Counted from the stretch's first letter, positions 9,667-18,913 are shown. The stretch: DNA of 64,000 nucleotides from Chitinophaga filiformis (GCF_023100805.1 NZ_CP095855.1:3885001-3949000); one strand, 5' to 3'. Notes: generated by a model not told the origin, from the sequence alone. Numbers and translations are program-made.

Positions 9667-10337
9667 ATTTCCCATTTATAACCGGTGCCGTACAGGGTTT
9701 TCAGGTAGTTGTCGCAACCTGCCTCTGTGAGCTTTTTCTTCAGGTTCTTGATGTGTACGTAAATGAAGTCGTAATTATCGAACATGTCTGCCACATCTCC
9801 TGAAAGATGTTCTGCCAGTGCGCTTTTTGAGATCACTTTATTTTTGTTGCTGATGAAGTAAAGCAGGAGGTCAAATTCTTTCCTGGTCAGTGATACGTTT
9901 TTATCGTTCACGGTTACTGTTTTGGCCAGCAGGTTGATCCGGAGCTCGTTCTGCTCTATAATATTGACATTACCGAATTGTTTGCGGCGGATGATGGAGT
10001 AAATGCGTGCGGCCAGTTCAGGCAGGTGGAAGGGTTTCGTCAGGTAATCGTCCGCACCGATCTGCAGTCCTTTTATTTTATCTTCCAGGGAGTTCTTGGC
10101 AGAGATGATGATCACGCCGTCCTGTTTATTCTGTTCCTTGATCTCTTCCAGGATCTTCAATCCATCACCGCCGGGTAACATGAGGTCCAGCAGGATGCAG
10201 TCATAATCATGAATATTGATCTTGTCTGCCGCCTGCTCAAAAGTGGTAGCATATTCACACAGATAGTTCTCATCTGAGAGGTAAGCGCCGATGCTTTTTG
10301 CGAGTGCCGTTTCGTCCTCTATTATTAAAATTTTCAT
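9663..10337 (-). CDS. OmpR/PhoB-family response regulator
   Basis: The 224-residue protein has an N-terminal receiver domain with acidic pair Glu7/Asp8, phospho-acceptor Asp51 (CILLDLMLPGGDG), conserved Ser/Thr switch (IIISAKNS) and Lys in TKPF. A C-terminal winged-helix DNA-binding domain follows, with LTRKEFDLLLYFISN and YVHIKNLKKKL...GTGYKW. It is translationally coupled to the sensor kinase. Upstream are 11-base-spaced ATTC repeats (10356-10411) typical of OmpR-type binding, so autoregulation and control of the divergent LtaS-like gene are plausible. Confidence 0.94.
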   Translation of the reverse strand: MKILIIEDETALAKSIGAYLSDENYLCEYATTFEQAADKINIHDYDCILLDLMLPGGDGLKILEEIKEQNKQDGVIIISAKNSLEDKIKGLQIGADDYLTKPFHLPELAARIYSIIRRKQFGNVNIIEQNELRINLLAKTVTVNDKNVSLTRKEFDLLLYFISNKNKVISKSALAEHLSGDVADMFDNYDFIYVHIKNLKKKLTEAGCDNYLKTLYGTGYKWEI

Positions 10338-10355
10338 CCGTGAAAGTATTGATGC

Positions 10356-10411
10356 ATTCTGAACAGATTCTGAAGCATGCGGGCGCTTTAGAATTCCTTC
10401 AGGATTCTTTC
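10356..10411. promoter_or_regulatory. Direct repeats spaced 11 bases, candidate OmpR-type operator
   Basis: ATTCTGAA occurs at 10356 and 10367, and ATTCCTTC/ATTCTTTC at 10393 and 10404. Each pair is spaced exactly 11 bases, one helical turn. This is the layout bound by OmpR/PhoB-type dimers. The repeats lie between the divergent response-regulator gene and the LtaS-like gene, so the adjacent regulator is the obvious candidate. This is inference from spacing only. Confidence 0.4.
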
Positions 10412-10418
10412 AAATTTA
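10411..10418 (-). promoter_or_regulatory. -7 box TAAATTTG for the two-component operon
   Basis: This is a perfect TAnnTTTG on the minus strand, 74 bases upstream of the response-regulator start. The ATTC repeats lie at and downstream of the predicted transcription start, a position that would favour repression. Confidence 0.4.
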
Positions 10419-10434
10419 CGACAGATTTGCTTAC

Positions 10435-10442
10435 TAAGTTTG
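10435..10442 (+). promoter_or_regulatory. -7 box TAAGTTTG for the LtaS-like gene
   Basis: This is a perfect TAnnTTTG on the plus strand, 23 bases before the ATG at 10465. The 11-base ATTC repeats lie upstream of it, a position compatible with activation. Confidence 0.45.
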
Positions 10443-10464
10443 CAGGCGGATTAAAACAGCACCT

Positions 10465-12552
10465 ATGGCCAGGGATGAACGCACAGGGAGGTTTTCGGTT
10501 ATTGTCTTGATTGTAGCATTACTTTTATTGTTGTCTGCTCTTACCCGCGTCGCACTTCTTATCGGGACGCATGCTTCCGGAATATCTGTCACACAATTTA
10601 CCAGCTCGCTCTTTATTGGTATTTTATATGATCTGTCGGTAGCCGCTTTTGTTATCATACCTTTTGTACTGCAGCTCTGGCTGCAGAATGATTTTATTTA
10701 CCGTAAACGCATCATGCCTTTTGTATGCCTGCTCTTTGCAGGCGCACTTGCCTTGTTGCTGTTTACCAATGTGATACCGAAGGACTATAATACTGATATA
10801 TACCAGGGCCTGATATACTACCTGGCGATCCGTTTCGTCATCTATCTTTTCCTGTTCTTTATGCCTTATTCCTTCCGCCTGCGCTGGCGTACCGGTGTAT
10901 TGTATGTGAGCACTGCGCTGGTGATCTTCGTGTTGCTGTTCAACGCGGTGAGCGAGTGGTTCTTCTGGCAGGAGTTCTTTAGCCGGTATAATTTTATTGC
11001 GGTGGATTACCTGGTATATACTACCGAAGTACTGGGCAATATCACGGAGTCCTACCCGTTGACGCCTATACTGACCGGCGTAGGCGTGTTGGCCATCGGC
11101 ATTGTAATACTGCTGCGTAAACAGATCAGGGCCAGTGTTGTTACTCCTTATCCTTTTTTGAAGCGTTCTGTCGTAGCCATGGGGCTCTTGCTGACACCAT
11201 TGCTGGCATATTATGGGGTACAGGAGAAATGGCGGCATTTCAGCAGTAATGAATACGCCAATTCACTGGCGGGTAACGGGCTGTATGAATTTGCCGTTGC
11301 CTTTACACAGAATGAGCTGGACTACTATAAATTTTATCAGACCATACCCGATGCTACGGCATTCGGCCTGTTGAGAAAACAACTGGAAACACCCAATAGT
11401 CATTTTGTAAGCAAGGACCTTTACAATATTGAGAGAGAGATCACCTATACAGAACCGGAGCGGAAGCTGAACGTTGTGCTGATCAGCGTGGAAAGCCTGA
11501 GCGCCAGCTTTATGCAGGCTTTTGGCGGCAATGAGCATATTACGCCCTATCTTGATTCTCTGGCGCATCATAGCCTCTTGTTCACCAATCTTTATTCCTC
11601 GGGCACCAGGACGGTGCGGGGACTGGAGGCGCTATCCCTTTCCATACCACCTACACCGGGGCAGAGCATCGTAAAGCGGCCCGACAATGGCCATATGTTC
11701 TCTTTAGGCAGCGTGTTGCGCTCACACGGTTATACCACCCAGTACATTTATGGCGGCTACAGTTATTTTGACAACATGAAGGAGTTCTTTGGTCATAATG
11801 GCTACAGCGTGATCGACCGGTCGGCCATACCGGCCAGCCAGGTGCATTACCAGAATATCTGGGGAGTGGCAGATGAAGACCTGTTTGATCTGTCACTGCG
11901 CGTGCTGGACCGGGACGTGAAGAGCGGGAAGCCTTTCTTTGCGCATATTATGACCGTCAGCAACCACCGGCCATTCACGTATCCGGACGGCAGGATCGAT
12001 ATTCCGGCGGCCAGGCAGATAAGGCAGGGTGCAGTGAAATATACAGACTATGCCATCAATAAGTTCCTGCTCGATGCCCGGAACAAGCCCTGGTTTGACA
12101 GTACCATCTTTGTGATCGTAGCCGACCATTGCGCCGGCAGCGCCGGTAGTGTGGAACTGCCGGTAACAGGGTATCATATTCCCATGCTGATCTATGCACC
12201 GAAGATCCTGGCGCCGGAGAAGGTCAATACGCTGACAGCACAGATCGATGTCGCGCCTACCATCCTCGGGCTAATGCACCTGCATTACCGTTCGAAGTTC
12301 TTCGGGCAGGATGTGCTGCATATGCCGGCCGACAGGCAGCGGGCTTTTATCAGTACTTACCAGGGACTGGGATACCTGCGCAATGGCAAACTGCTGGTAC
12401 AATCGCCGGTGAAGACTATACACGAATACCTGCCTGATTTTAACAGTGGCAATGAAACGGCCGTACAGGTAGAAAGCGAACTGGCCAGCGAAGCGATCGC
12501 ATATTACCAAAGCATTAGCTGGTTGCTGCGGCATAAGCGGCAATTGGAATAG
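10465..12552 (+). CDS. LtaS-like membrane sulfatase / phosphoglycerol transferase
   Basis: The 695-residue protein has five predicted N-terminal membrane helices (about residues 10-240) and a C-terminal extracytoplasmic alkaline-phosphatase/sulfatase-fold domain. Visible metal and catalytic motifs are VVLISVESLSASF (acidic ligand), SSGTRTVRGLEAL (Thr nucleophile region) and IVADHCAG (Asp-His ligands). This matches the LtaS/MdoB/OpgB type, which transfers phosphoglycerol or related groups to a glycan or lipid. Gram-negative Bacteroidota lack lipoteichoic acid, so the acceptor is uncertain. It is divergent from a two-component system that may control it. The stop lies 11 bases from the convergent ATPase stop. 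Confidence 0.85.
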   Translation: MARDERTGRFSVIVLIVALLLLLSALTRVALLIGTHASGISVTQFTSSLFIGILYDLSVAAFVIIPFVLQLWLQNDFIYRKRIMPFVCLLFAGALALLLFTNVIPKDYNTDIYQGLIYYLAIRFVIYLFLFFMPYSFRLRWRTGVLYVSTALVIFVLLFNAVSEWFFWQEFFSRYNFIAVDYLVYTTEVLGNITESYPLTPILTGVGVLAIGIVILLRKQIRASVVTPYPFLKRSVVAMGLLLTPLLAYYGVQEKWRHFSSNEYANSLAGNGLYEFAVAFTQNELDYYKFYQTIPDATAFGLLRKQLETPNSHFVSKDLYNIEREITYTEPERKLNVVLISVESLSASFMQAFGGNEHITPYLDSLAHHSLLFTNLYSSGTRTVRGLEALSLSIPPTPGQSIVKRPDNGHMFSLGSVLRSHGYTTQYIYGGYSYFDNMKEFFGHNGYSVIDRSAIPASQVHYQNIWGVADEDLFDLSLRVLDRDVKSGKPFFAHIMTVSNHRPFTYPDGRIDIPAARQIRQGAVKYTDYAINKFLLDARNKPWFDSTIFVIVADHCAGSAGSVELPVTGYHIPMLIYAPKILAPEKVNTLTAQIDVAPTILGLMHLHYRSKFFGQDVLHMPADRQRAFISTYQGLGYLRNGKLLVQSPVKTIHEYLPDFNSGNETAVQVESELASEAIAYYQSISWLLRHKRQLE

Positions 12553-12563
12553 AGCATCGCGGC

Positions 12564-15059
12564 TCAGCGCGGTGATGGAAGGAGCCATTTATATATTTCG
12601 AACCAGGCAACGCTGACAAACCCGGTAGCCAGGCAGATACCATATTCCCCGATACTTAAGGGCGTGAGCCCGAAAGCGTGCCTGATGCCAGGTACCAGCT
12701 GTATCAGGACAAGTAACAGTACAGAAAGCCCTATGATCAATGGTGTCAGGGGATTGTGATAACGTATTGTTTTGAAAAAGGTTTCGGTAAAGGAGCGGTT
12801 CGCAAAGGTCAGGCAGATGTTGCTGATGATCAGCGTCGTAAAAACGAAGGTGCGGGTTTCTTCCAGGCTGTGCGCCCGCATAAAGAAAGCAAATAATGAC
12901 AATACGCCGGCAGTGATAAGCAGGCCCTGTATCATGCTCACAAACAGTTCATTCCTGCTGAAAAGACTGCTTGTCTTTTGCCTGGGAGGCATCTGCATGA
13001 TATTGTCTTCCACGGGTTCTTTCTCGTAGAATAATGAGCAGGTAGGGCCCATGATCAGTTCCAGGAAGATTACATGAATAGGTGTAAAGATGTTGGGATA
13101 GCGCCAGCCTAACAACAGTGGGATAGTAGCCACCAGTATAATAGGAATGTGAATGGATATGATATAACGTATCGCTTTCTTCAGGTTGCTGTATATCCTG
13201 CGTCCCTGTTCAATAGCCACGGGGATCATGGCCAGATTGTCGTCGGTGATAACAAGGTCTGCCGCCTGCCTGGCTATTTCAGTGCCTTTTTTGCCCATTG
13301 CAATACCCACATGCGCCGCTTTTATAGCCGGGCCGTCGTTCACGCCATCGCCTGTCATGGCAACGATACAACCGTCTGCCTTCAATGCTGCTATCACTTT
13401 CTGCTTCGCTTCGGGAAACATCCGTACGTACAATGCTTCTTCTTTTACCATGCGCCGGAGTGTTGTATCATTCATCTGCATCACTTCGTCGCCGGTGAGG
13501 CCCTGGCCGCAACCATACATGCCCACTCTCGCCGCTATATAGGCGGCGGTGCTGTGATGGTCGCCCGTCAGCAGCATAACCCTGATGCCGGCATCATATA
13601 GTTTGGCAATGACCCCGGCGGCGGACGCTCTTGGGGGATCGTATAGTGCGATGAGGCCTTCCAGCTGCCAGTCTGCCTCATCCTGGGTAGCAGGCATCAC
13701 ATTATTTTTAATGACAGCGCTGGCCACGCCCAGTACGCGGAATCCCTTTCTGCCCATATTATTGGCCTGCGCCATGATCTTTTCCCTGGCAGGGCCCTCA
13801 GTATGGCATACCCTCAGGATGCGTTCCACGGCGCCTTTTGCGGCAGCAAGCGCTGCATCGCCCCGGGGATACACGTGTGTCATCATAGGAGGCTTGCCTT
13901 CAAGAGGGTATTCGTGTATCATATCGGGGAGGACTATTTCCTGTTGCCTGTCCTTGTGGAATGCCTCCATGATTGCGCATTCCATGTTGTCGAAGGGATG
14001 CCGTTCACTGGCCAGGGCGGCAATATACAGCAGGCGACTGTTGCCGGGTGTGTCTTTATCGTCCAGGTCGTGCAATTGTCCGTTGATGTGGTCGTACAGC
14101 ATGACCACTTTCATTTTATTCTCCGTGAGCGTACCTGTTTTGTCGAGGCACAACACATTGGCTGCGCCCAGGTTTTCCACGATCTGTGCCTGCCTGGGTA
14201 TAATGCCCATGCGGCTCATGTAGAAGGAGCCCAGGGCCATGAAAGAGGAGAAAGACACGGGTATCTCTTCCGGGATGGCCGCCATGGCCAGGGTAAGGCC
14301 CAGCAACAGGCTGGCGGTCCAGTCGCCGCTGCGAATGAAATTGACCGTGAATACAATGGCAAATCCTGCAACGCCGAAGAATGCCAGTTGTTTCACGAAG
14401 GCCTGCGTTTGCCGTTGAAGGGCCGTTTTTTCATCGGGTGTGGACGCGATGGCTTTGCCCAGTTTTCCCAGCGTGGTGTTATTGCCTGTATGGGTAATGA
14501 TGGCCGTACAGGCACCGGAATTGATGGTGCTGCCCTGGTAGAGGGGATGATTGTTGCCCGCCTGTTTTTCGACAGGGAAAGATTCGCCTGTAATAACAGA
14601 TTCATTGACTGAAAGATCATTGGCGCTCAGGATGACGGCATCTGCGGGAACCATATCGCCTTCATGCAGCAGCAACACATCGCCGGGCACCAGCTCTGTT
14701 GTAGCAATGGTTGTCTCCTTCCCATCCCTGATAACGAGGGCCAGGGGGGCGGTATACTGCTTCAGCGCTTCCAGGGCATGTTCACTTTTTATCTCTTCAT
14801 AAAAAGAGATAGCAGAGACGAGCAATATGGCCGTCAGCATCATCATGCCTTCCGTAACGCTGTTTAACACGAAGTACAGTCCTGCAGCAAATAACAGCAT
14901 CAGGAACATAGGTTCTGTTACAATATTTTTCAGGATCACCAGCAGGCGCCATTTCCGCTGCCGGGTGAAAACATTTTTCCCGAACTTTTGCTGAATGGCA
15001 GGAACGTCCGCAGTACGGAGTCCCCGCGTCGTCGTTGTATGTGTGATGGGGGCATTCAT
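12564..15059 (-). CDS. Cation-translocating P-type ATPase (PEEIPV type)
   Basis: This is an 831-residue inner-membrane cation pump. The actuator motif VITGESFPVEK, phosphorylation motif CLDKTGTLTENKM, and hinge motif MTGDGVNDGP are complete. The M4 ion-site motif reads PEEIPV instead of the PEGLP of Ca2+ pumps, and M6 has ELIMGPTCSLFYE. This marks a P2-like subgroup common in environmental bacteria whose ion is not settled. It is the last gene of a five-gene minus-strand operon (ADH-ADH-DUF6544-LOG-ATPase) with gaps or overlaps of 1-14 bases. A second, different P-type ATPase lies at 27.2-29.8 kb. Confidence 0.92.
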   Translation of the reverse strand: MNAPITHTTTTRGLRTADVPAIQQKFGKNVFTRQRKWRLLVILKNIVTEPMFLMLLFAAGLYFVLNSVTEGMMMLTAILLVSAISFYEEIKSEHALEALKQYTAPLALVIRDGKETTIATTELVPGDVLLLHEGDMVPADAVILSANDLSVNESVITGESFPVEKQAGNNHPLYQGSTINSGACTAIITHTGNNTTLGKLGKAIASTPDEKTALQRQTQAFVKQLAFFGVAGFAIVFTVNFIRSGDWTASLLLGLTLAMAAIPEEIPVSFSSFMALGSFYMSRMGIIPRQAQIVENLGAANVLCLDKTGTLTENKMKVVMLYDHINGQLHDLDDKDTPGNSRLLYIAALASERHPFDNMECAIMEAFHKDRQQEIVLPDMIHEYPLEGKPPMMTHVYPRGDAALAAAKGAVERILRVCHTEGPAREKIMAQANNMGRKGFRVLGVASAVIKNNVMPATQDEADWQLEGLIALYDPPRASAAGVIAKLYDAGIRVMLLTGDHHSTAAYIAARVGMYGCGQGLTGDEVMQMNDTTLRRMVKEEALYVRMFPEAKQKVIAALKADGCIVAMTGDGVNDGPAIKAAHVGIAMGKKGTEIARQAADLVITDDNLAMIPVAIEQGRRIYSNLKKAIRYIISIHIPIILVATIPLLLGWRYPNIFTPIHVIFLELIMGPTCSLFYEKEPVEDNIMQMPPRQKTSSLFSRNELFVSMIQGLLITAGVLSLFAFFMRAHSLEETRTFVFTTLIISNICLTFANRSFTETFFKTIRYHNPLTPLIIGLSVLLLVLIQLVPGIRHAFGLTPLSIGEYGICLATGFVSVAWFEIYKWLLPSPR

Positions 15060-15060
15060 G

Positions 15061-15834
15061 TTATTCGCCTAAGAGCAGGAATTTTTTATACAATATATTC
15101 CTTTTGGAGCGGTATTTCTCTACCGCGTATTTCTCTATGTGCTCCAGCGCTTCTTCGTGAGAGTCGGTGAACAGCATGTATTTCAGGTCCCGGCTATCGA
15201 TCATTCTTTCCTCCAGCATTTTATGGAAGAGGGGCATCAGGGGCTCCCAGTAACTTTTACCCATCAGTATAACGGGGAAGTCAAGAATGGTTCGCGTCTG
15301 TATGAGGGTGAGCGCTTCGAAGAACTCATCCATGGTACCGATCCCTCCCGGCATGATGACGAATGCATAAGAGTATTTAAACATCAGTACTTTCCGTACG
15401 AAGAAGTAGTGGCAGTTAAGATACTTCTGCATATAGGGATTAGGTTGCTGTTCTTTCGGCAGGAGGATGTTGCAGCCTACAGAATATCCTTTGGCTTCGT
15501 AAGCGCCTTTATTGGCCGCTTCCATAATGCCCGGGCCTCCGCCCGTCATGACAGTAAAACCAAGGCTGGCAATTCCCGCGCCCATCTTATAAGCAGCGTC
15601 GTAATAGGGCGTGCCTGGTTTTGTTCTGGCCGAGCCAAATACGCTCACACAGGGGCCCACAAAGTGAAGCGTCCTGAAGCCCCGGATAAATTCCCTGAAT
15701 ATTTTCAGTACAAAACTGAACTCCCGGAACCTGGACCTTGGCCCTTCGAGGAAATACTTCTCTTCATTTGCGGGAAAGCCTGGCCTGGATACAGTATCCT
15801 GCTGTTGTTGCTGGTTCGTCTCAGAGATATTCAT
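15061..15834 (-). CDS. LOG-family (TIGR00730) nucleotide-processing protein
   Basis: The 257-residue Rossmann-like protein has the two LOG/lysine-decarboxylase-like motifs: GGGPGIMEAANKG (about residues 97-109) and PGGIGTMDEFFE (about 160-172). Family members act as phosphoribohydrolases on nucleoside monophosphates (cytokinin-activating type) or as PpnN-like nucleosidases. An N-terminal extension of about 50 residues precedes the fold. It overlaps the upstream DUF6544 gene by 14 bases and ends one base before the ATPase start. In this stress operon a role in nucleotide salvage or ppGpp-linked nucleotide turnover is possible but unproven. Confidence 0.88.
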   Translation of the reverse strand: MNISETNQQQQQDTVSRPGFPANEEKYFLEGPRSRFREFSFVLKIFREFIRGFRTLHFVGPCVSVFGSARTKPGTPYYDAAYKMGAGIASLGFTVMTGGGPGIMEAANKGAYEAKGYSVGCNILLPKEQQPNPYMQKYLNCHYFFVRKVLMFKYSYAFVIMPGGIGTMDEFFEALTLIQTRTILDFPVILMGKSYWEPLMPLFHKMLEERMIDSRDLKYMLFTDSHEEALEHIEKYAVEKYRSKRNILYKKFLLLGE

Positions 15835-16702
15835 GCCGTGGAGATTTAGTAAGTTGATATGCCCGGTTTTCGTGATAACTGATGTCGGTTACTGTTAACA
15901 GGAACCAGGTAAACCTGCCGTTGTTGAGCAGCCAGCTGACCTGCAGGCGATCGGGGATGCGTATACCATCAAATATACGATAAGCGCCCGGTATAACGTC
16001 TACCAGCCAGTCTTCCAGTGTTGAGCGGCCTTTTGCAGCGTAATATCTTTTTGCGGCGATGCTGACAAAATCCCCCTCTTCGCTGAACCGGAAGAGGGCG
16101 GATGCAGTAATGCCGCCATAGGTGATGGTAGCCCTGGCTGTCAGCGCATCCTCTTCCTCCCATCTGATATAGTCACTTACTGCTGCATAGGGGAACCACA
16201 CTATTTCGGCGAGGTACCTTATCATACTGGCCTGGTCAATTTCCGGTCCCTTTGCATTCACAATGGGTATCGCTGAAAGAAGGCTGATCAACATATGCCC
16301 TTTACCGTTGACATAGCTGTCTTTGCCGGCGAGGTGCAGTGGCGGGAACATATTCACATCTGCAGACCAGAGGAAAGCGGGAACCGTAGCGCTGAACCAT
16401 TGTTCCGCGGCTACCGGCATCCATTTACCATTGATGGAGGTTCTCATTTTTCCCTGCTGACGAAGATGTACGCCTCCGTTAAAAGCCTTGTTCAATACAC
16501 CGCTGCGGGTAAGCCATAACTTAACAATGGGAGGGAGGTGCCGTATAGATGCTTCGGTCAGTATATCAGGGCATCTGGAACAATGCCGGATCAGCAGCAT
16601 TTCGCGTTCAGCCTCCAGTATTTTATAGAAACGCACATAACAATAGCGGAGTATAAAGGCAATAATAACAGCTATTGAAAGCCATATCCATCCTGGTAGC
16701 AT
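15821..16702 (-). CDS. DUF6544/DUF6920-like protein with N-terminal membrane anchor
   Basis: The 293-residue protein starts with a membrane helix (MLPGWIWLSIAVIIAFILRY). Its beta-rich soluble domain has segments LPPIVKLWLTRSGVL, GKWMPVAAEQWFS, WFPYAAVSDYIRWEE and YRIFDGIRIPDRLQVSW. These recall the DUF6544 (later DUF6920) family, whose function is unknown. The repeated tryptophans and beta-strand pattern suggest a lipid- or hydrophobe-binding sandwich, but that is inference. It sits in the middle of the dehydrogenase-LOG-ATPase operon. Confidence 0.6.
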   Translation of the reverse strand: MLPGWIWLSIAVIIAFILRYCYVRFYKILEAEREMLLIRHCSRCPDILTEASIRHLPPIVKLWLTRSGVLNKAFNGGVHLRQQGKMRTSINGKWMPVAAEQWFSATVPAFLWSADVNMFPPLHLAGKDSYVNGKGHMLISLLSAIPIVNAKGPEIDQASMIRYLAEIVWFPYAAVSDYIRWEEEDALTARATITYGGITASALFRFSEEGDFVSIAAKRYYAAKGRSTLEDWLVDVIPGAYRIFDGIRIPDRLQVSWLLNNGRFTWFLLTVTDISYHENRAYQLTKSPRHEYL

Positions 16703-16712
16703 AACATTCGTT

Positions 16713-17732
16713 TTAAATGTGATCAGGTATAAGTACAGCAGCTCCCTTTACCAATCCTTTACGCAGGTCTTCCAGTGCATCGTTGGCTTCAGAAAGCCTG
16801 TACTGCTGTATGGTTGTGGTGACCTTTGCCTCTGCGGCTGCTTTAAACAATAGTTCGCCATCTTTCCTGGTAAGGTTCGCAACCGATCTTATGGAGCGTT
16901 CTTCCCAGAGAAGATGATAAGGGAAGGAGGGAATATCACTCATGTGTATGCCTCCGCAGATGATCTGCCCGCCTTTATCGAGATGGGGCAATGCTGTCGG
17001 TATCAATTCGCCTGCAGGTGCAAAAATGATGGCCGCATCGAGCTTCACAGGTGGCGCCTCGCCGGAACTGCCGGTCCACACGGCCCCCAGTTCTATGGCA
17101 AACATCTGTGCGAGTGTGTCATGTTGCCGGGTAAAGGCATAAATGGATTTATGCTGATGTTTTGCGATCTGTGTCAGGATATGCGCGGCGGCGCCAAAGC
17201 CGTATATGCCTATGTGTTGTGCATGCTGGCTGACCATCTGCCAGGAACGGTAGCCGATCAGTCCTGCGCATAAAAGCGGCGCTCCCGCAGCACCGGCATA
17301 AACAGGTGGCAGCAGGAAGCAATACCGTGCGCAGGCTGTTGTATATTCTGCATATCCTCCGTTGATAGTGTAACCTGTAAAGAGGGCCTGTTCGCAGAGG
17401 TTTTCCTGCCCGCGCAGGCAGTATTTGCATTTACCGCAGGTATATCCCAGCCAGGGAACACCCACAATATCGCCGGGCCGGAAATGGTCTGTACCGTGGC
17501 CGTTCCGCACGACCATCCCCACTATTTCATGTCCCGGTACCAGGGGTAGTTTTGGAGATGGCAGTTCGCCATCTATAATATGAAGGTCAGTCCTGCACAC
17601 ACCGCATGCAATCACCCTGATCAATACCTGCCCGGGTGCGGGCACTGGTAAAGGCAGTTGCTGCAATTGCAGCGGTGAACGGGGAGTTTCCAGCACCATG
17701 GCCTGCATGGTGCCGGGTAGTCCGTTAGTCAT
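16713..17732 (-). CDS. Zinc-dependent alcohol dehydrogenase (MDR superfamily), first paralogue
   Basis: This is a 339-residue medium-chain dehydrogenase. Catalytic zinc ligands are visible in CGVCRTDLHIIDGE and VPGHEIVGMV, and the structural zinc site in CGKCKYCLRGQENLC. The dinucleotide-binding turn is degenerate (GIYGFGAAAHI, where GxGxxG is usual). The protein resembles the AdhA-type alcohol/aldehyde dehydrogenases found in hypoxia- and stress-linked clusters. The start at 17732 overlaps the stop of the upstream dehydrogenase by 8 bases, so the two are probably co-translated. Substrate and cofactor preference are unknown. Confidence 0.9.
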   Translation of the reverse strand: MTNGLPGTMQAMVLETPRSPLQLQQLPLPVPAPGQVLIRVIACGVCRTDLHIIDGELPSPKLPLVPGHEIVGMVVRNGHGTDHFRPGDIVGVPWLGYTCGKCKYCLRGQENLCEQALFTGYTINGGYAEYTTACARYCFLLPPVYAGAAGAPLLCAGLIGYRSWQMVSQHAQHIGIYGFGAAAHILTQIAKHQHKSIYAFTRQHDTLAQMFAIELGAVWTGSSGEAPPVKLDAAIIFAPAGELIPTALPHLDKGGQIICGGIHMSDIPSFPYHLLWEERSIRSVANLTRKDGELLFKAAAEAKVTTTIQQYRLSEANDALEDLRKGLVKGAAVLIPDHI

Positions 17733-18765
17733 TCGACAAAATTACTTTAAGTGATTTCTCTTTTTCGGCCTGTCCGAATGTTTCATACGCCTGCATGATA
17801 TCTGCGAGCCGGAAGCGGTGTGTAATGAGCTTCAGCGGATCCAGTTTTTCAGCTACCACTGTTTTCAGTAACAAAGGCGTCGTAACCGTATCTACCAGTC
17901 TTGTGGTGATAGTGATATTCTTTGCCCACAGGCTTTCCAGGTGCAGGGCAGCCGGTTTCCCATGCACACCTACATTGGCCACGCAACCGCCGGGACCGAT
18001 GATGGACGTACACAGCTCGAAGGTAGCGGGAACGCCTACTGCTTCAATAGCTGTATCCACGCCGTGGTTGTCTGTGATAGCCATGATCCGTTCTATCGTG
18101 TTCTCTTTTGAACTGTTGATGGTATGCGTAGCGCCAAAATTCTTTGATACTGCCAGCCGGTTATCGTCCAGGTCTATCATGATGATAGCCGAAGGCGAAT
18201 AGAATTGTGCCGTCAGTAAGGCTGCCAGTCCGATGGGACCGGAACCAACGATGGCCACCTTGCTACCAGGTTGTACACGGCCATTCAACACGCCGCATTC
18301 ATAGCCGGTAGGCAATATATCGCTGAGCATTACCAGGGCTTCCTCATTGGCGCCCGCCGGTATATGGTAAAGGCTGGTGTCTGCATAAGGTATTCTTACA
18401 TATTCCGCCTGGGTGCCATCTATCAGGTGACCCAATATCCATCCGCCATTTTCGCAATGGGAATACATGCCCATCCGGCAATATTCGCATTTGCCACAGG
18501 GAGTGATGCAGGAGATCAGCACATGATCGCCTTTTTTGAAGTTGCTGACACTGCTGCCTGTTTCTTCTATGACGCCAACGCCTTCATGACCCAATATACG
18601 GCCATCGGTGACTTCGGGCACATCACCTTTCAGAATGTGAAGGTCTGTACCGCAGATGGTTGTTTTGAGGATCTTTACGATAGCGTCTGTGGGGGCTGTT
18701 ATAACGGGTTTGGGTTTTTCTTCAAACGATTTCCGGCCGGGGCCATGATATACGAGTGCTTTCAT
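17725..18765 (-). CDS. Zinc-dependent alcohol dehydrogenase (MDR superfamily), second paralogue
   Basis: The protein is 346 residues from the chosen start MKALVYHGPGRKSF. Catalytic zinc ligands are in TICGTDLHILKGD and LGHEGVGVIEE, the structural zinc Cys in CGKCEYCRMGMYSHC, and the Rossmann motif is VAIVGSGPIGLAAL. It resembles bacterial secondary-alcohol/isopropanol-type dehydrogenases. An upstream ATG at 18783 would add six residues; MKALVYHGPG is the usual family N-terminus. It is the first gene of the operon running to 12564. Fermentative alcohol dehydrogenases fit a low-oxygen programme, but this is inference. Confidence 0.92.
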   Translation of the reverse strand: MKALVYHGPGRKSFEEKPKPVITAPTDAIVKILKTTICGTDLHILKGDVPEVTDGRILGHEGVGVIEETGSSVSNFKKGDHVLISCITPCGKCEYCRMGMYSHCENGGWILGHLIDGTQAEYVRIPYADTSLYHIPAGANEEALVMLSDILPTGYECGVLNGRVQPGSKVAIVGSGPIGLAALLTAQFYSPSAIIMIDLDDNRLAVSKNFGATHTINSSKENTIERIMAITDNHGVDTAIEAVGVPATFELCTSIIGPGGCVANVGVHGKPAALHLESLWAKNITITTRLVDTVTTPLLLKTVVAEKLDPLKLITHRFRLADIMQAYETFGQAEKEKSLKVILSND

Positions 18766-18780
18766 AACTTCTTTTTCAGG

Positions 18781-18822
18781 CAAATTAGCAGAGATGTCCC
18801 GGCAGAGGAATGATGAAAGATA
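18781..18822 (-). promoter_or_regulatory. Weak candidate CRP-like promoter for the dehydrogenase operon
   Basis: On the minus strand a -7-like TAATTTG with a one-base spacer lies at 18781-18787. A partial palindrome TGATGAAAGATA (18811-18822, 6 of 8 fixed positions) is centred 29.5 bases upstream of the T. This is the geometry seen at other promoters of the island, but both elements are imperfect. The better palindrome at 18833-18844 could serve both directions. Confidence 0.3.
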
Positions 18823-18832
18823 AGGTAAGCGA

Positions 18833-18875
18833 TGATTGTCATCATTGTCCTGCGCGCTTAAATGGGTTCTCTTTG
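18833..18875 (+). promoter_or_regulatory. CRP/FNR-like palindrome plus -7 box (PPOX promoter)
   Basis: TGATTGTCATCA (18833-18844) fits TGAY-N4-RTCA in all eight fixed positions and sits in a longer palindrome, ATGAT-TGTC-ATCAT. After 23 bases comes TCTCTTTG (18868-18875), five of six positions of TAnnTTTG. The site centre lies about -41 from the predicted transcription start, as for a class II activator. The same palindrome faces the divergent dehydrogenase operon. Confidence 0.6.
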
Positions 18876-18913
18876 TATTGTTTACCTATTGTTCACATTT
18901 AAACCAGGTATAT

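Noticed and set aside
13030..13075. M6 motif ELIMGPTCSLFYE in the first P-type ATPase read as a lost ion-binding residue
   Set aside because: I recall MGPTCS variants as a recurring subgroup with PEEIPV in M4, so the difference is more likely family-specific than a defect.
13803..14612. 269-codon plus-strand open frame opposite the PEEIPV ATPase
   Set aside because: It covers the conserved ATPase motifs on the other strand and has no protein-like features.
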